A stretch of 64,000 nucleotides of DNA, from assembly GCA_937883755.1 (NCBI GenBank), contig CAKZYA010000048.1, forward strand, positions 31,449 to 95,448. Reading direction: 5' to 3'. Positions 49,943 to 59,280 of this stretch are shown here, in pieces. Source of the stretch: an uncultured Flammeovirgaceae bacterium. GTDB lineage: Bacteria; Bacteroidota; Bacteroidia; Cytophagales; Cyclobacteriaceae. The number at the start of each line of letters is the position of its first letter. Position 1 is the stretch's first letter. The position numbers were made by a program, and so were the translations under genes. The notes under the pieces were generated by a model, which saw only the letters and a program-made list of their open reading frames with translations, was not told where the DNA came from and did not search any database.

Positions 49943-50932
49943 TTGAACGACTCCAATTACATTAAATCTCTTTTTATAAAGTTTAGTGCTGATGAATGCG
50001 CTCCTGAGGAGATAGAAACGATTATTAACTATCTCAAAACATCGAGTAATAGCGAAGATATACCTCAGATTGAAGAAGTAAGAGCCAAACTAGGTACACT
50101 CCCGCAACTGGACGAGCAGCGATCAAACGATATCTTCAGTCAAATTATAAGTCGCGAGGCTCTTACGGAGACTGATCATAAGCGTCGCTTCTCTTGGGTA
50201 TGGAAAGTGGCAGCAACCTTTATTGGGTTTCTGTTTTTAGCAGGTATTGGTATATGGTACTACAGTCATAACCCGAATAATACGCTGTACACCACTGCGT
50301 TTGGCGAAGTTGAGACCATCATCCTTCCGGATGGTACCGAAGTAATATTGAATGCTAACTCTACTCTCCAAATACCTGAAAGCACACAGGAAGATTCGGT
50401 ACGAAACGTATGGCTAGAGGGCGAAGCGTTCTTTTCGGTGACTCACACGCAAGATCACCAGAAGTTTATCGTGCATACTACCCACGAGTTGCAAGTAGAA
50501 GTGCTCGGAACAGAATTCAACGTAAATAGTCGGGAAGAAAAAGCAACAGTGGTACTTAATTCCGGTAGGGTAAAGGTTCAATTATCGGATAAGAATAAGT
50601 CGCAGACACAATGGGTAATGAAGCCCGGTGACTTAATTGAGTATGAAGCTAGGAATCAACATATCGATCAAAAAGAAGTAGATACGCTGCTGTACACTTC
50701 CTGGCGAAACAATCTACTGGTATTTAAGGAAAGCTCTTTAGCCGAAATTGCCCAGCTGATGAGTGACAACTACGGCTACCAAATCAGCTTTGAGCACGAT
50801 AGCCTCGCCCAGCTTTCTTTCACGGGCTCCGTACCGGCCAACCAGCCAGAATTACTACTGCAAACTTTGTCAGTAAGCTTTGACCTTGATATTGCCAAAA
50901 ATGAACAGAAAATCACCATAGATAGCCGTTAG
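49943..50932 (+). CDS. FecR-family anti-sigma factor
   Basis: A 329-residue inner-membrane protein with an N-terminal cytoplasmic anti-sigma region (about 1-85, FIKFSADECAPEEIETIINY), one membrane helix (VAATFIGFLFLAGIGIWYY), and a periplasmic FecR domain (FGEVETIILPDGTEVILNAN, LEGEAFFSV, VLGTEFNVNS) followed by a DUF4974-like C-terminal domain that would contact the STN domain of the receptor. The start is TTG 49943. It transmits the ligand signal from the STN-bearing SusC1 to the sigma factor. Confidence 0.92.
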   Translation: MNDSNYIKSLFIKFSADECAPEEIETIINYLKTSSNSEDIPQIEEVRAKLGTLPQLDEQRSNDIFSQIISREALTETDHKRRFSWVWKVAATFIGFLFLAGIGIWYYSHNPNNTLYTTAFGEVETIILPDGTEVILNANSTLQIPESTQEDSVRNVWLEGEAFFSVTHTQDHQKFIVHTTHELQVEVLGTEFNVNSREEKATVVLNSGRVKVQLSDKNKSQTQWVMKPGDLIEYEARNQHIDQKEVDTLLYTSWRNNLLVFKESSLAEIAQLMSDNYGYQISFEHDSLAQLSFTGSVPANQPELLLQTLSVSFDLDIAKNEQKITIDSR

Positions 50933-50998
50933 TGTCTTCGGTTGAAATCGCCGATAACCTAAGTAGTAAACAGTACAACACCTAAAACAATATATATT

Positions 50999-53900
50999 AT
51001 GAAGCACTTTCACCGTTGTGTCTCCCTTGCCTTCTTGCTTGCATTGGTGGCGTCGGGTCTCTCCGCCCAGCAGCTAGCCTCAGTGGCGGAAGTAGGTAGC
51101 AGTTACCTTCCTTTACAAAAGAAGAAAAGAGCACTGTCTGGGATTATTTTGTCGCTAGGCGACCAGTATCAAGTGCGGTTTAACTTCAACAGCCAATTGG
51201 TAAAAGATAAGTTTGTGGAGGCTGAGCTGATGGAAGAACTAGCACACCAGAGCTTAGATGCAGTATTAGAAGAACTGTTGCCTCCTCTATCACTTACCTA
51301 CAAAAAGATAAGTGATGATCATTACGTAATTGTGGCAGCTCGGCAAAAAGAGCAAGAGGTATTACCGATACTAAAAGGAAAACTTCAATCAATAAAAGAA
51401 GAGGAACAGTTCCAGCAAAAGAGCGTGCTATTCAAACTTGAGAACCAAAGTATAAAAGCCACCCAACAAGCGTTAGCTCAAACCATTAGCGGTAGAATCA
51501 CCGACGGAGAAAGCGGTGAAGGCCTACCTGGAGTAAACATTCTGGTAAAAGAAACAACTACAGGTACAGTTACCGATATCGACGGAAACTATAAACTGAC
51601 CGTTAGCGATGATGCTACCACCCTGGTATTCTCATCCATCGGTTATACTACTCAAGAAGTAGATATAAGAGGCCGGGCGATTATTAACTTATCGTTAACC
51701 CCTGACGTGAGAGGGCTAGAGGAAGTAGTAGTAATTGGCTACGGTGAACAGAAAAAAGAGAGCGTAGTCGGTTCTATTGTGCAAACCACCGGCGAAGTTC
51801 TACAGCAGTCGGGTGGAGTAAGCACTGTGGGGCAAGCACTCACCGGACGGGTTCCCGGCGTAATTACGGTCAGTACAACCGGAAGACCGGGCGAGGAAGA
51901 TCCTGAGATTTTTATCCGGGGCCGAAGTACCTGGAATGGAAGTGGTCAGCCTCTGGTGTTGGTCGACGGGATTGAACGGAGCATGAATGACGTCAACATT
52001 AACGATATTGAAAAAATCTCAGTGCTGAAGGATGCTTCGGCTACTGCCGTATTTGGAGTAAAGGGAGCCAACGGGGTCATCCTAATTACCACCAAACGCG
52101 GAAAAAAGGGAAAGCCTCAGCTATCGCTGTCGGTTAACTCGGCCTTTAAAACCCCTTCTAAGATACCTCAGAAACTTAATGCCTACAACGGGTTAGCGGT
52201 CGTAAACGATGCTATTGAGCGGGAAGTGAGTAGCACAGAAGAGTCGTGGGCAGATTATACTCCGCGAGCAATTATGGAACGGCACCGTAATCCGGCTAAC
52301 CAGTTCGAGCGGGAGCGGTATCCCGACGTAGACTGGGCCGACGTGGTGCTCAAAGATTTTGCGATGGATCATAACGTGAACCTATCAGTGCGTGGGGGAA
52401 GCGACTTTGCCCAGTACTTCGGGGCACTCTCGTACCAACGGGTGGGTGATATATTTGACGGTGCAGCTTATGATAACGGACGAACCTATCAACCAGACTT
52501 CGGCTATGATCGCTTCAACTACCGTAGCAATGTCGATTTTGATATTACTAAAACCACACGCGTATCGGTAAATCTTTCAGGCTTCTACGGAATACAGCGA
52601 GCCGTGGGTAACGACGATATGCGGTTAGTATACTCCAGCCTCTATGGAATGGCTCCTACCTTATTCTATCCGATCCACGAAGATGGAACCTACGGGAAAG
52701 ATCCCGCCGACATTTGGGATACCACCAACCCTCTGATGATAATGACGACTAAAGGGGCTCGGCAGAACCACCGTGTTCAGGTAAATTCCGACATCATGTT
52801 GGAGCAAGACCTGGATTTTCTGTTGGAGGGGTTAACCTTTAACGGACGCTTGGCTTACGATAATAATTTTAGAGGTGGTGGAGGAGTAAGCGAGCAAAAT
52901 CCAGGTGGGACTGATAACGTGATCTTCAAGCGGTACCTCGACAATGGTGAAGAGCTGTTCATAACCCCTCCAGGCGATAACCAGTTTGACTTTGTCACTC
53001 AACCTTGGTTCTATGAACCTATTAATATGAATGATGGTGAATTGGAACGTCGGCTGTTCTACCAGTTTTCTCTGAACTTTGATCGCACTTTTGGGGGTAA
53101 GCATAACACTAATGTGCTACTACTGATGAACCGAGAAGAGTACGCCAGAGGCTCTATGTTTCCCCGCTACCGCGAAGATTGGGTAGCCCGGGCTACGTAC
53201 AACTACGACGAACGCTACTTTCTGGATGTAAACGGAGCCTACAACGGCTCGGAACGTTTTGGACCGGGTTATCGGTTTGAGTTATTCCCATCGGCCGCGG
53301 TAGGTTGGGCCATCTCCAACGAGCCTTTTATGCAAGGAGCTGATTGGCTGGACATGCTAAAAATTCGGGGCTCTTACGGAGTAGTGGGTGATGATGATAT
53401 TAACGGACGTTGGGGCTACATCTCGCAGTGGGCTTCCGGCGGACAGGCTTTCATGAATAACGCCAATCCTTGGGCCGGAGGAAATCAGCGTTCCCCTTAC
53501 ACATTCTACCGAGAGGATGTCATCGGCAATCCTGATCTTCGCTGGGAGACGTCGACCAAAGCTAATATCGGGTTTGATCTTACTCTGTTGAATAACTTGG
53601 TTACGGCCACCGTTGATGTTTTCCGGGAAGGACGCAACGATATTATTGTTCAAGGAAACGACCGAAGCGTTCCGGCATTTTTAGGGTTTGACGCTCCCGA
53701 CCTAAACGTAGGTGAAACCTCAGTAGAAGGCATTGAGATTGCTCTAGGGTTTAACCGCTATCTAAATCCTAATTTGAAACTGTGGTCAAACATAAACTTT
53801 ACCCAAGCTCGTAGCGAAATTGTGTTTCGGGAAGAACCTGCTTTACTGGATGCCCACCTGAAAACTGAAGGCTTTCCCATTGGGCTGTACAAACGACCGA

Positions 53901-54520
53901 TTAATGGAGAGCTGATTACCAGTTGGGACGATGTGTATATGTCAGTGCCTCTGGTCAACGATATGCAGCACCGTCGTCCGGGCTACTACGATCAAATGGA
54001 CTTTAACTCCGATGGTCGCCACGACGATAATACCGACCGGGCTCCCTACGGCTACCCTCAACAGCCAATCAATACCTGGAACTGGACCGTGGGTACCGAC
54101 TACTACGGCCTATCGGTGATGGTTCAATTCTATGGTGCTTTCAATGCTACCAAACGACACACTGTTTGGGATTTTCACAAAGATACTCCACTCTATTTCG
54201 CGCATAACCTTGATTACTGGACGGTGGATAATCCTAATGGCCAAGAGGTACTGCCCGAGTGGAAAGGTGGGGCTGATACCGACGCTTATCGTGACTACCT
54301 CGATGCCTCCTTTGTCCGCCTAAAGAATGTGGAAATCGCTTATAACTTTCCGGGAAAAAACGGGAATAGCTACAAACTGTTTGTCGGCGGAAATAACCTG
54401 TTTCTATGGTCACACTTGCCCGACGACCGAGAGAGTAACCGGGCAAACGGTGAAACCTACGTACGGGGCGATTATCCTACCTTCCGCCGTGTCAATGTTG
54501 GCTTCAATATAAACTTCTAA
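50999..54520 (+). CDS. SusC/RagA-type TonB-linked receptor with STN domain (SusC1)
   Basis: A 1173-residue outer-membrane importer. After the signal peptide (ending LSAQ, about 24) comes an STN signalling domain (about 40-115, IILSLGDQYQVRFNFNSQ), a carboxypeptidase-D-like domain (about 160-235, ISGRITDGESGEGLPGVNIL), the SusC signature GLEEVVVIGYGEQKKESVVG, a plug (IEKISVLKDASATAVFGVKG, GVILITTKRG) and a 22-strand barrel. The STN domain links ligand binding to the adjacent FecR/sigma pair. It pairs with the SusD-like lipoprotein 12 bp downstream. Ligand unknown. Confidence 0.95.
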   Translation: MKHFHRCVSLAFLLALVASGLSAQQLASVAEVGSSYLPLQKKKRALSGIILSLGDQYQVRFNFNSQLVKDKFVEAELMEELAHQSLDAVLEELLPPLSLTYKKISDDHYVIVAARQKEQEVLPILKGKLQSIKEEEQFQQKSVLFKLENQSIKATQQALAQTISGRITDGESGEGLPGVNILVKETTTGTVTDIDGNYKLTVSDDATTLVFSSIGYTTQEVDIRGRAIINLSLTPDVRGLEEVVVIGYGEQKKESVVGSIVQTTGEVLQQSGGVSTVGQALTGRVPGVITVSTTGRPGEEDPEIFIRGRSTWNGSGQPLVLVDGIERSMNDVNINDIEKISVLKDASATAVFGVKGANGVILITTKRGKKGKPQLSLSVNSAFKTPSKIPQKLNAYNGLAVVNDAIEREVSSTEESWADYTPRAIMERHRNPANQFERERYPDVDWADVVLKDFAMDHNVNLSVRGGSDFAQYFGALSYQRVGDIFDGAAYDNGRTYQPDFGYDRFNYRSNVDFDITKTTRVSVNLSGFYGIQRAVGNDDMRLVYSSLYGMAPTLFYPIHEDGTYGKDPADIWDTTNPLMIMTTKGARQNHRVQVNSDIMLEQDLDFLLEGLTFNGRLAYDNNFRGGGGVSEQNPGGTDNVIFKRYLDNGEELFITPPGDNQFDFVTQPWFYEPINMNDGELERRLFYQFSLNFDRTFGGKHNTNVLLLMNREEYARGSMFPRYREDWVARATYNYDERYFLDVNGAYNGSERFGPGYRFELFPSAAVGWAISNEPFMQGADWLDMLKIRGSYGVVGDDDINGRWGYISQWASGGQAFMNNANPWAGGNQRSPYTFYREDVIGNPDLRWETSTKANIGFDLTLLNNLVTATVDVFREGRNDIIVQGNDRSVPAFLGFDAPDLNVGETSVEGIEIALGFNRYLNPNLKLWSNINFTQARSEIVFREEPALLDAHLKTEGFPIGLYKRPINGELITSWDDVYMSVPLVNDMQHRRPGYYDQMDFNSDGRHDDNTDRAPYGYPQQPINTWNWTVGTDYYGLSVMVQFYGAFNATKRHTVWDFHKDTPLYFAHNLDYWTVDNPNGQEVLPEWKGGADTDAYRDYLDASFVRLKNVEIAYNFPGKNGNSYKLFVGGNNLFLWSHLPDDRESNRANGETYVRGDYPTFRRVNVGFNINF

Positions 54521-54532
54521 AAAAGACCCATT

Positions 54533-56353
54533 ATGAATAGATTTTATATAAAACTGGCGGGGATGCTCAGTGGCCTGCTGCTGATTACTACCTCCTGTGA
54601 AGATTATTTAGACAAGACTATAGAAACGAATCTGGATCAGGAAGAAGTTTTCAAAAACTTTGATAATGTGCAGGGCTTTGTAGAGGAAATGTACGCGATG
54701 GTGGTAAACTACGGTACCGGAACCCACTGGCAGGGCTACATGTGCTACGGCGACGATGCCATTGGCAATCAAAACTGGCAGTTCGATTTCCGCATTGACC
54801 AGGGCCGCTACTGGAACTGGATTAACACCGGGGGCACTGGTATAGGTACATATTTTTACAACGAGAATGCTAACACAGGAGACAATCTACCGTTTAGAAG
54901 AGCCGGTGTTTGGCAAAGTAGCTGGGCGGGTATTCGCAAAGCCAACTTGGTGATTGAGAACGCTGACCTAATCGTAGATGCTACCCAGGAAGAAAAAGAT
55001 GTACTACTGGGGCAGGCGTACTTCTTCCGCGCCTTTTTCCACCACGAGATCATGAAGTTCTGGGGGCGCATTCCGTATATCGACCGATCATTGAACTCAG
55101 AGGATTGGGAGCTAGTGCGTCCGGAGACATATAAGGAAACAGCGTTGGCCATTGACGATGATTTTGCATTGGCGGCTCAACTGCTACCCGTTGACTGGGA
55201 CAATCACCCGGCGGGACAAAAAACCAAAGGTATCAATCAGTTTCGGGCTACCAAGGGAGCAGCTTGGGCTTTTAAGGGTAAAAATCTACTGTTTGCGGCT
55301 AGTCCTCTGATGAAAGGCGCTAATGACCCTTACGACTACGATCAGCAGCTCTCTGAAATGGCTACCGAGGCCTTTGCCGAAGTGCTGAAACTGGACGAAG
55401 CTGGGCGCTACGAATTAGCAACTATGGATAACTACCAAGACGTGTTCTATTCCTTTAGCGGGACTACGGGCTATATTTACCCAGGTGGTACAGAGTTTAT
55501 CTTTAGCCAATCGGGTGACGTAGGTTGGTTTCCTCGCTTCTTAGCGCAAGGCTTTCAAATCGGCAGTCACTGCGAGCAGCGCGATACGCAATTTCCTACC
55601 CACAATTATATTCACTACAATTTCGGTATGGCTGATGGACTTTCTACCGAAGATAGCCCCAACTACGATCCTAGTAACCCCTGGGAAGGCCGTGATCCGC
55701 GATTCTACAAGTGGGTAGTGGTAGATGGTGACCAGATGGTGGAAAATCTGGGGTCGGCCAGCGGTGATAATGAAGTGCATCGCTTCGCCCAACTTTACGA
55801 TGGCGGTGCTCACCGCTTCCCAAACGTAGATTTGGGTAGCCAAACCGGCTATATCTGCAAAAAGTGGTACGGTTTGTCGTTCAACCACTTCGATAACAAC
55901 ATAGGTAACTATCTACCTTTCCGGGTACATATGCGGCTTACGGATGTGTACTTAATGTACGCTGAAGCGGCTCACGCAGCTTATGGAGCCCAGCAAGCTC
56001 CTTCTTTCTACTCCTTAACGGCGGAGGAAGCGATTAATGTGCTAAGAGGCCGAGCGGGAGTAGGAGCAGTGCAGTTTGTAAGCGATAATCAGAAATTTAT
56101 GGATGAGGTGCGGCGAGAGCGGGCGGTAGAGCTAAGCTGGGAAGGTCATCGCTGGATGGACTTGCGACGGTGGCGGCTCGGCGAGATGGATCGGTACAAA
56201 GAGAAGACTGGACTTCGCTTTGACGAAGGGCGCACTTTCTACCGGGAGGAGTTAATCCGCACTAAAGTGTTCGAAGAGAAGCACTACTGGCTGCCGTTTC
56301 CCCAGAACGACACCGAGCTTTACGCTGGTTTCGAGCAAAATCCGGGCTGGTAA
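54533..56353 (+). CDS. SusD/RagB-type surface lipoprotein (SusD1)
   Basis: A 606-residue lipoprotein: lipobox LITTSC (Cys at about 22), then TPR-like helices (VLLGQAYFFRAFFHHEIMKF, RIPYIDRSLN) and the SusD C-terminal hallmark VRRERAVELSWEGHRWMDLR. SusD proteins sit as a lid on their SusC partner and bind the oligosaccharide or peptide ligand at the cell surface. Length and order are typical. It lies 12 bp after SusC1 and 29 bp before SusC2, in one transcript. Confidence 0.93.
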   Translation: MNRFYIKLAGMLSGLLLITTSCEDYLDKTIETNLDQEEVFKNFDNVQGFVEEMYAMVVNYGTGTHWQGYMCYGDDAIGNQNWQFDFRIDQGRYWNWINTGGTGIGTYFYNENANTGDNLPFRRAGVWQSSWAGIRKANLVIENADLIVDATQEEKDVLLGQAYFFRAFFHHEIMKFWGRIPYIDRSLNSEDWELVRPETYKETALAIDDDFALAAQLLPVDWDNHPAGQKTKGINQFRATKGAAWAFKGKNLLFAASPLMKGANDPYDYDQQLSEMATEAFAEVLKLDEAGRYELATMDNYQDVFYSFSGTTGYIYPGGTEFIFSQSGDVGWFPRFLAQGFQIGSHCEQRDTQFPTHNYIHYNFGMADGLSTEDSPNYDPSNPWEGRDPRFYKWVVVDGDQMVENLGSASGDNEVHRFAQLYDGGAHRFPNVDLGSQTGYICKKWYGLSFNHFDNNIGNYLPFRVHMRLTDVYLMYAEAAHAAYGAQQAPSFYSLTAEEAINVLRGRAGVGAVQFVSDNQKFMDEVRRERAVELSWEGHRWMDLRRWRLGEMDRYKEKTGLRFDEGRTFYREELIRTKVFEEKHYWLPFPQNDTELYAGFEQNPGW

Positions 56354-56382
56354 CTAATCAATCACTGATTACTCAAAAAACT

Positions 56383-59262
56383 ATGACAATATATCTAAAA
56401 CTTAACAAAACACTTTGCCTGGGAGGATGCTTACTTGGTTTAGCATTCGCCTCATTCGGACAGAATGCAGACAGTACCCTAGCAGCTTTGCCCGAGGCAC
56501 TGTTAGAAAATACAGACGACAGCTTCCAGCTAGGCGATACGATTGATTTAGGATTCAACAAAAAAAGTAAGCGGGAGGTAGTTGGGGCGGTATCAGCCAT
56601 TCGTCCGGACTCTTACCTGGGCTACGACAATACTCAGGTAGTGCGGGATGCTTTATTAGGACGAGTTGCCGGAGTATATGGTAGCGATAATATTCGCGGA
56701 CTGGGTGGTGCCCTGATTGTGGTAGATGGTATTCCCGGTCGTCCCATTGACCTACTAAATGCAGAGGAAATTGAACAGATTACCGTGCTTAAAGATGCTA
56801 ACGCCGTTGCCCAGTACGGAACAATGGGGATAAATGGCGTAATTGTAGTAACTACTAAGCGGGGTGACGCTCGGTACCGTCGGGCTAACGTAACCGCCAG
56901 CTACGGAGTGTCTCGCCCAGTGGACTTGCCTAATTATTTAGGTTCGGCAGATTATATGCAGTTGTTCAATGAAGCTCGCCTCAATGATGGGCTGGATTCC
57001 GCCTTTAGTCAGGAGATAATCAATAACTTCCGCAGCGGCGACAATCCCTATCGTTACCCGAATGTTGATTATTTCTCTCAGGAATATCTTAACCCTTCAG
57101 TATCCTTCGTTAACGCGGTTGCTGAGTTTTCGGGAGGAAGCGAGAATACTCAGTATTACATCAATATGGGGTACAACAATTCTAGCTCGTTGCTTCGTCT
57201 CAATCCGGAAGCTAATGCGGGTAGTCATCGTTTCAACATCCGGGGAAATATCAATTTTCGGGTAAATGACTTTATTACCAGCAGTCTGGATGTGGTATCT
57301 ATGGTAAGCACCCAGAAGACTGCCCGGGGTGATTGGTTTCAGGAAGGTACTATCCGTCGCCCCTTTACATTTGCTCCGCTATTACCAGTTTCTTTAGTAG
57401 ATACCGTAGGCAACCCTGCACTAGCCGGACAAGTGGCGGCGGCCAATCTTTACGGTGGAAATCTACTGGGAGGAGCTCAAGCATTTCAGAATAATACGCC
57501 AATTGCCGATGCGCTGGCGGGTGGCTATCAGGAGTTTATCACCCGCATCACTCAGGTAAACAATGCGATTGATTTTGATCTGGATCGGTTCGTTAAGGGG
57601 CTTTCAGCCAAAACCTACGTGAGCTTTGATTTCTATAACATCTATTCCCAGTCGGTAAACAACTCTTATTCAGTATACGAACCTACCTGGAGTGGTGATA
57701 CCATCGTAGCTCTTAATCGAATCGGCGAACAAGACTTGCGCGACCTTACCGAAAACGTAAATACTCAGAACTTCCTAACCCGCTATGGTTTCTACGGAAT
57801 GCTGAATTACGATAAGCAGCTAGCCGAGAAGCATCGCATTAATGCTTCACTGATTGGCTACGCGAACAACACCTATCTTCAGAATCAGACGCAGCCCCAA
57901 AAAAATGCCCATGTCGCTTTACAGTTGAACTACAACTTTGATAATAAGCTGTTGCTGGACTTTAGCTCAGCCTACGTAAACTCAGTAAAGTTACCAGAAG
58001 GTAATCGGGGAGCGTTTTCGCCCAGTGCGGGAATTGCCTACGTATTGAGCGAAGAAAACTTTCTGGGCGAAGCCAGTTGGCTAGATTACCTGAAGATTCG
58101 CGCTACGGCGGGTATTATCAACTCCGATGTAAGAATTACGGCAGATAATCTTAACCTCGGTGAAAGTGTATCGGACTACTTTTTGTACCGGGAAATCTAC
58201 GCCCAAGACGGGCCTTCCTACGGTTGGGCCGATGGTTTCAACAACCAGGCAACGCGAATACAACAGGGGCCTAACCCGAACTTTGGCTTCGAACAGCGCA
58301 AAGATATCAACCTCGGGTTTGAAGGTTTACTATTTGGAAGTCTTTGGGTAGAGATGAATGCCTTCCGTACTGATATTGATAATCAGGTGACTCGCCTTAC
58401 CACTCAGTACCCTTCCTTCTACGGCGATTTTACTCCTTACAGTAATTATAACTCAACCCGTATTCAGGGGGTAGAAATGGGCGTGCAGCTTTCCGAGCAA
58501 ATTGGTCAGGTAGGCATTGGAATAGGAGTACGAGCTACCTACGCTGAAACCGAGCGATTGCGGGTAGATGAAGTGTACGAAGATAGTTATCAGTTTCGTC
58601 AGGGACGACCTGCGGATGCCATGTGGGGGTTGGAAGACTTAGGCTTTTATACCGCTGCCGATTTCACCGAAGATGGTTCCCTGCGGGAAGGTTTGCCTCA
58701 ATCAGCCTTCGGTAGTGTTCGCCCCGGCGACATTCGTTACCAAGATCAGAATAACGATGGTACGATAGACAACCGAGACCAAGTGGTGATCGGTCGGTGG
58801 TTTGCCCCCTGGACTTTCAGTACTGATCTCCGGTTAGAGTATAAAGGGTTAACCTTGTTTGTGCTGGGCGTAAGTCAGGTAGGGAATCAGGCACTGCGGA
58901 ATAATAATTACTTCTGGGTAGATGGTAACGACAAGTATTCGGAGGTAGTGCTGGACCGCTGGACGGAAGAAACTGCCACTACCGCTACCTACCCTCGGCT
59001 ATCATCCCAGCAGAGTAATAACAACTTCCAGAACTCAACCTTCTGGATGTACGATAATTCTTACTTCACCATTCAGCGGACTCAGTTAACCTACCAATTG
59101 CCCAGCACCTGGGTTGGTAAGCTCAATATGGCGAACATTAGTATCTACGTAGCCGGGAATAATCTACTGGAAATTGCTGAGAACCGGGACATCCGTCAGT
59201 TACGCATTGGCAGCGAGCCGATGTACCGTTCATATTCCGCTGGATTACGGGCTAGTTTCTAA
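56383..59262 (+). CDS. SusC-like receptor lacking the N-terminal domains (SusC2)
   Basis: A 959-residue SusC-type importer. A signal peptide (ending ASFGQ, about 27) is followed by a short linker and directly by the plug: KREVVGAVSAIRPDSYLGYD, GLGGALIVVDGIPGRPIDLL, IEQITVLKDANAVAQYGTMG. Neither an STN domain nor a carboxypeptidase-D-like domain is present, so it is about 200 residues shorter than SusC1 and should not signal to FecR. The barrel includes LRPGDIRYQDQNNDGTIDN-type motif GSVRPGDIRYQDQNNDGTID. It pairs with the SusD2 gene 18 bp downstream. Confidence 0.9.
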   Translation: MTIYLKLNKTLCLGGCLLGLAFASFGQNADSTLAALPEALLENTDDSFQLGDTIDLGFNKKSKREVVGAVSAIRPDSYLGYDNTQVVRDALLGRVAGVYGSDNIRGLGGALIVVDGIPGRPIDLLNAEEIEQITVLKDANAVAQYGTMGINGVIVVTTKRGDARYRRANVTASYGVSRPVDLPNYLGSADYMQLFNEARLNDGLDSAFSQEIINNFRSGDNPYRYPNVDYFSQEYLNPSVSFVNAVAEFSGGSENTQYYINMGYNNSSSLLRLNPEANAGSHRFNIRGNINFRVNDFITSSLDVVSMVSTQKTARGDWFQEGTIRRPFTFAPLLPVSLVDTVGNPALAGQVAAANLYGGNLLGGAQAFQNNTPIADALAGGYQEFITRITQVNNAIDFDLDRFVKGLSAKTYVSFDFYNIYSQSVNNSYSVYEPTWSGDTIVALNRIGEQDLRDLTENVNTQNFLTRYGFYGMLNYDKQLAEKHRINASLIGYANNTYLQNQTQPQKNAHVALQLNYNFDNKLLLDFSSAYVNSVKLPEGNRGAFSPSAGIAYVLSEENFLGEASWLDYLKIRATAGIINSDVRITADNLNLGESVSDYFLYREIYAQDGPSYGWADGFNNQATRIQQGPNPNFGFEQRKDINLGFEGLLFGSLWVEMNAFRTDIDNQVTRLTTQYPSFYGDFTPYSNYNSTRIQGVEMGVQLSEQIGQVGIGIGVRATYAETERLRVDEVYEDSYQFRQGRPADAMWGLEDLGFYTAADFTEDGSLREGLPQSAFGSVRPGDIRYQDQNNDGTIDNRDQVVIGRWFAPWTFSTDLRLEYKGLTLFVLGVSQVGNQALRNNNYFWVDGNDKYSEVVLDRWTEETATTATYPRLSSQQSNNNFQNSTFWMYDNSYFTIQRTQLTYQLPSTWVGKLNMANISIYVAGNNLLEIAENRDIRQLRIGSEPMYRSYSAGLRASF

Positions 59263-59280
59263 CCTAATACTACTGCAAAC

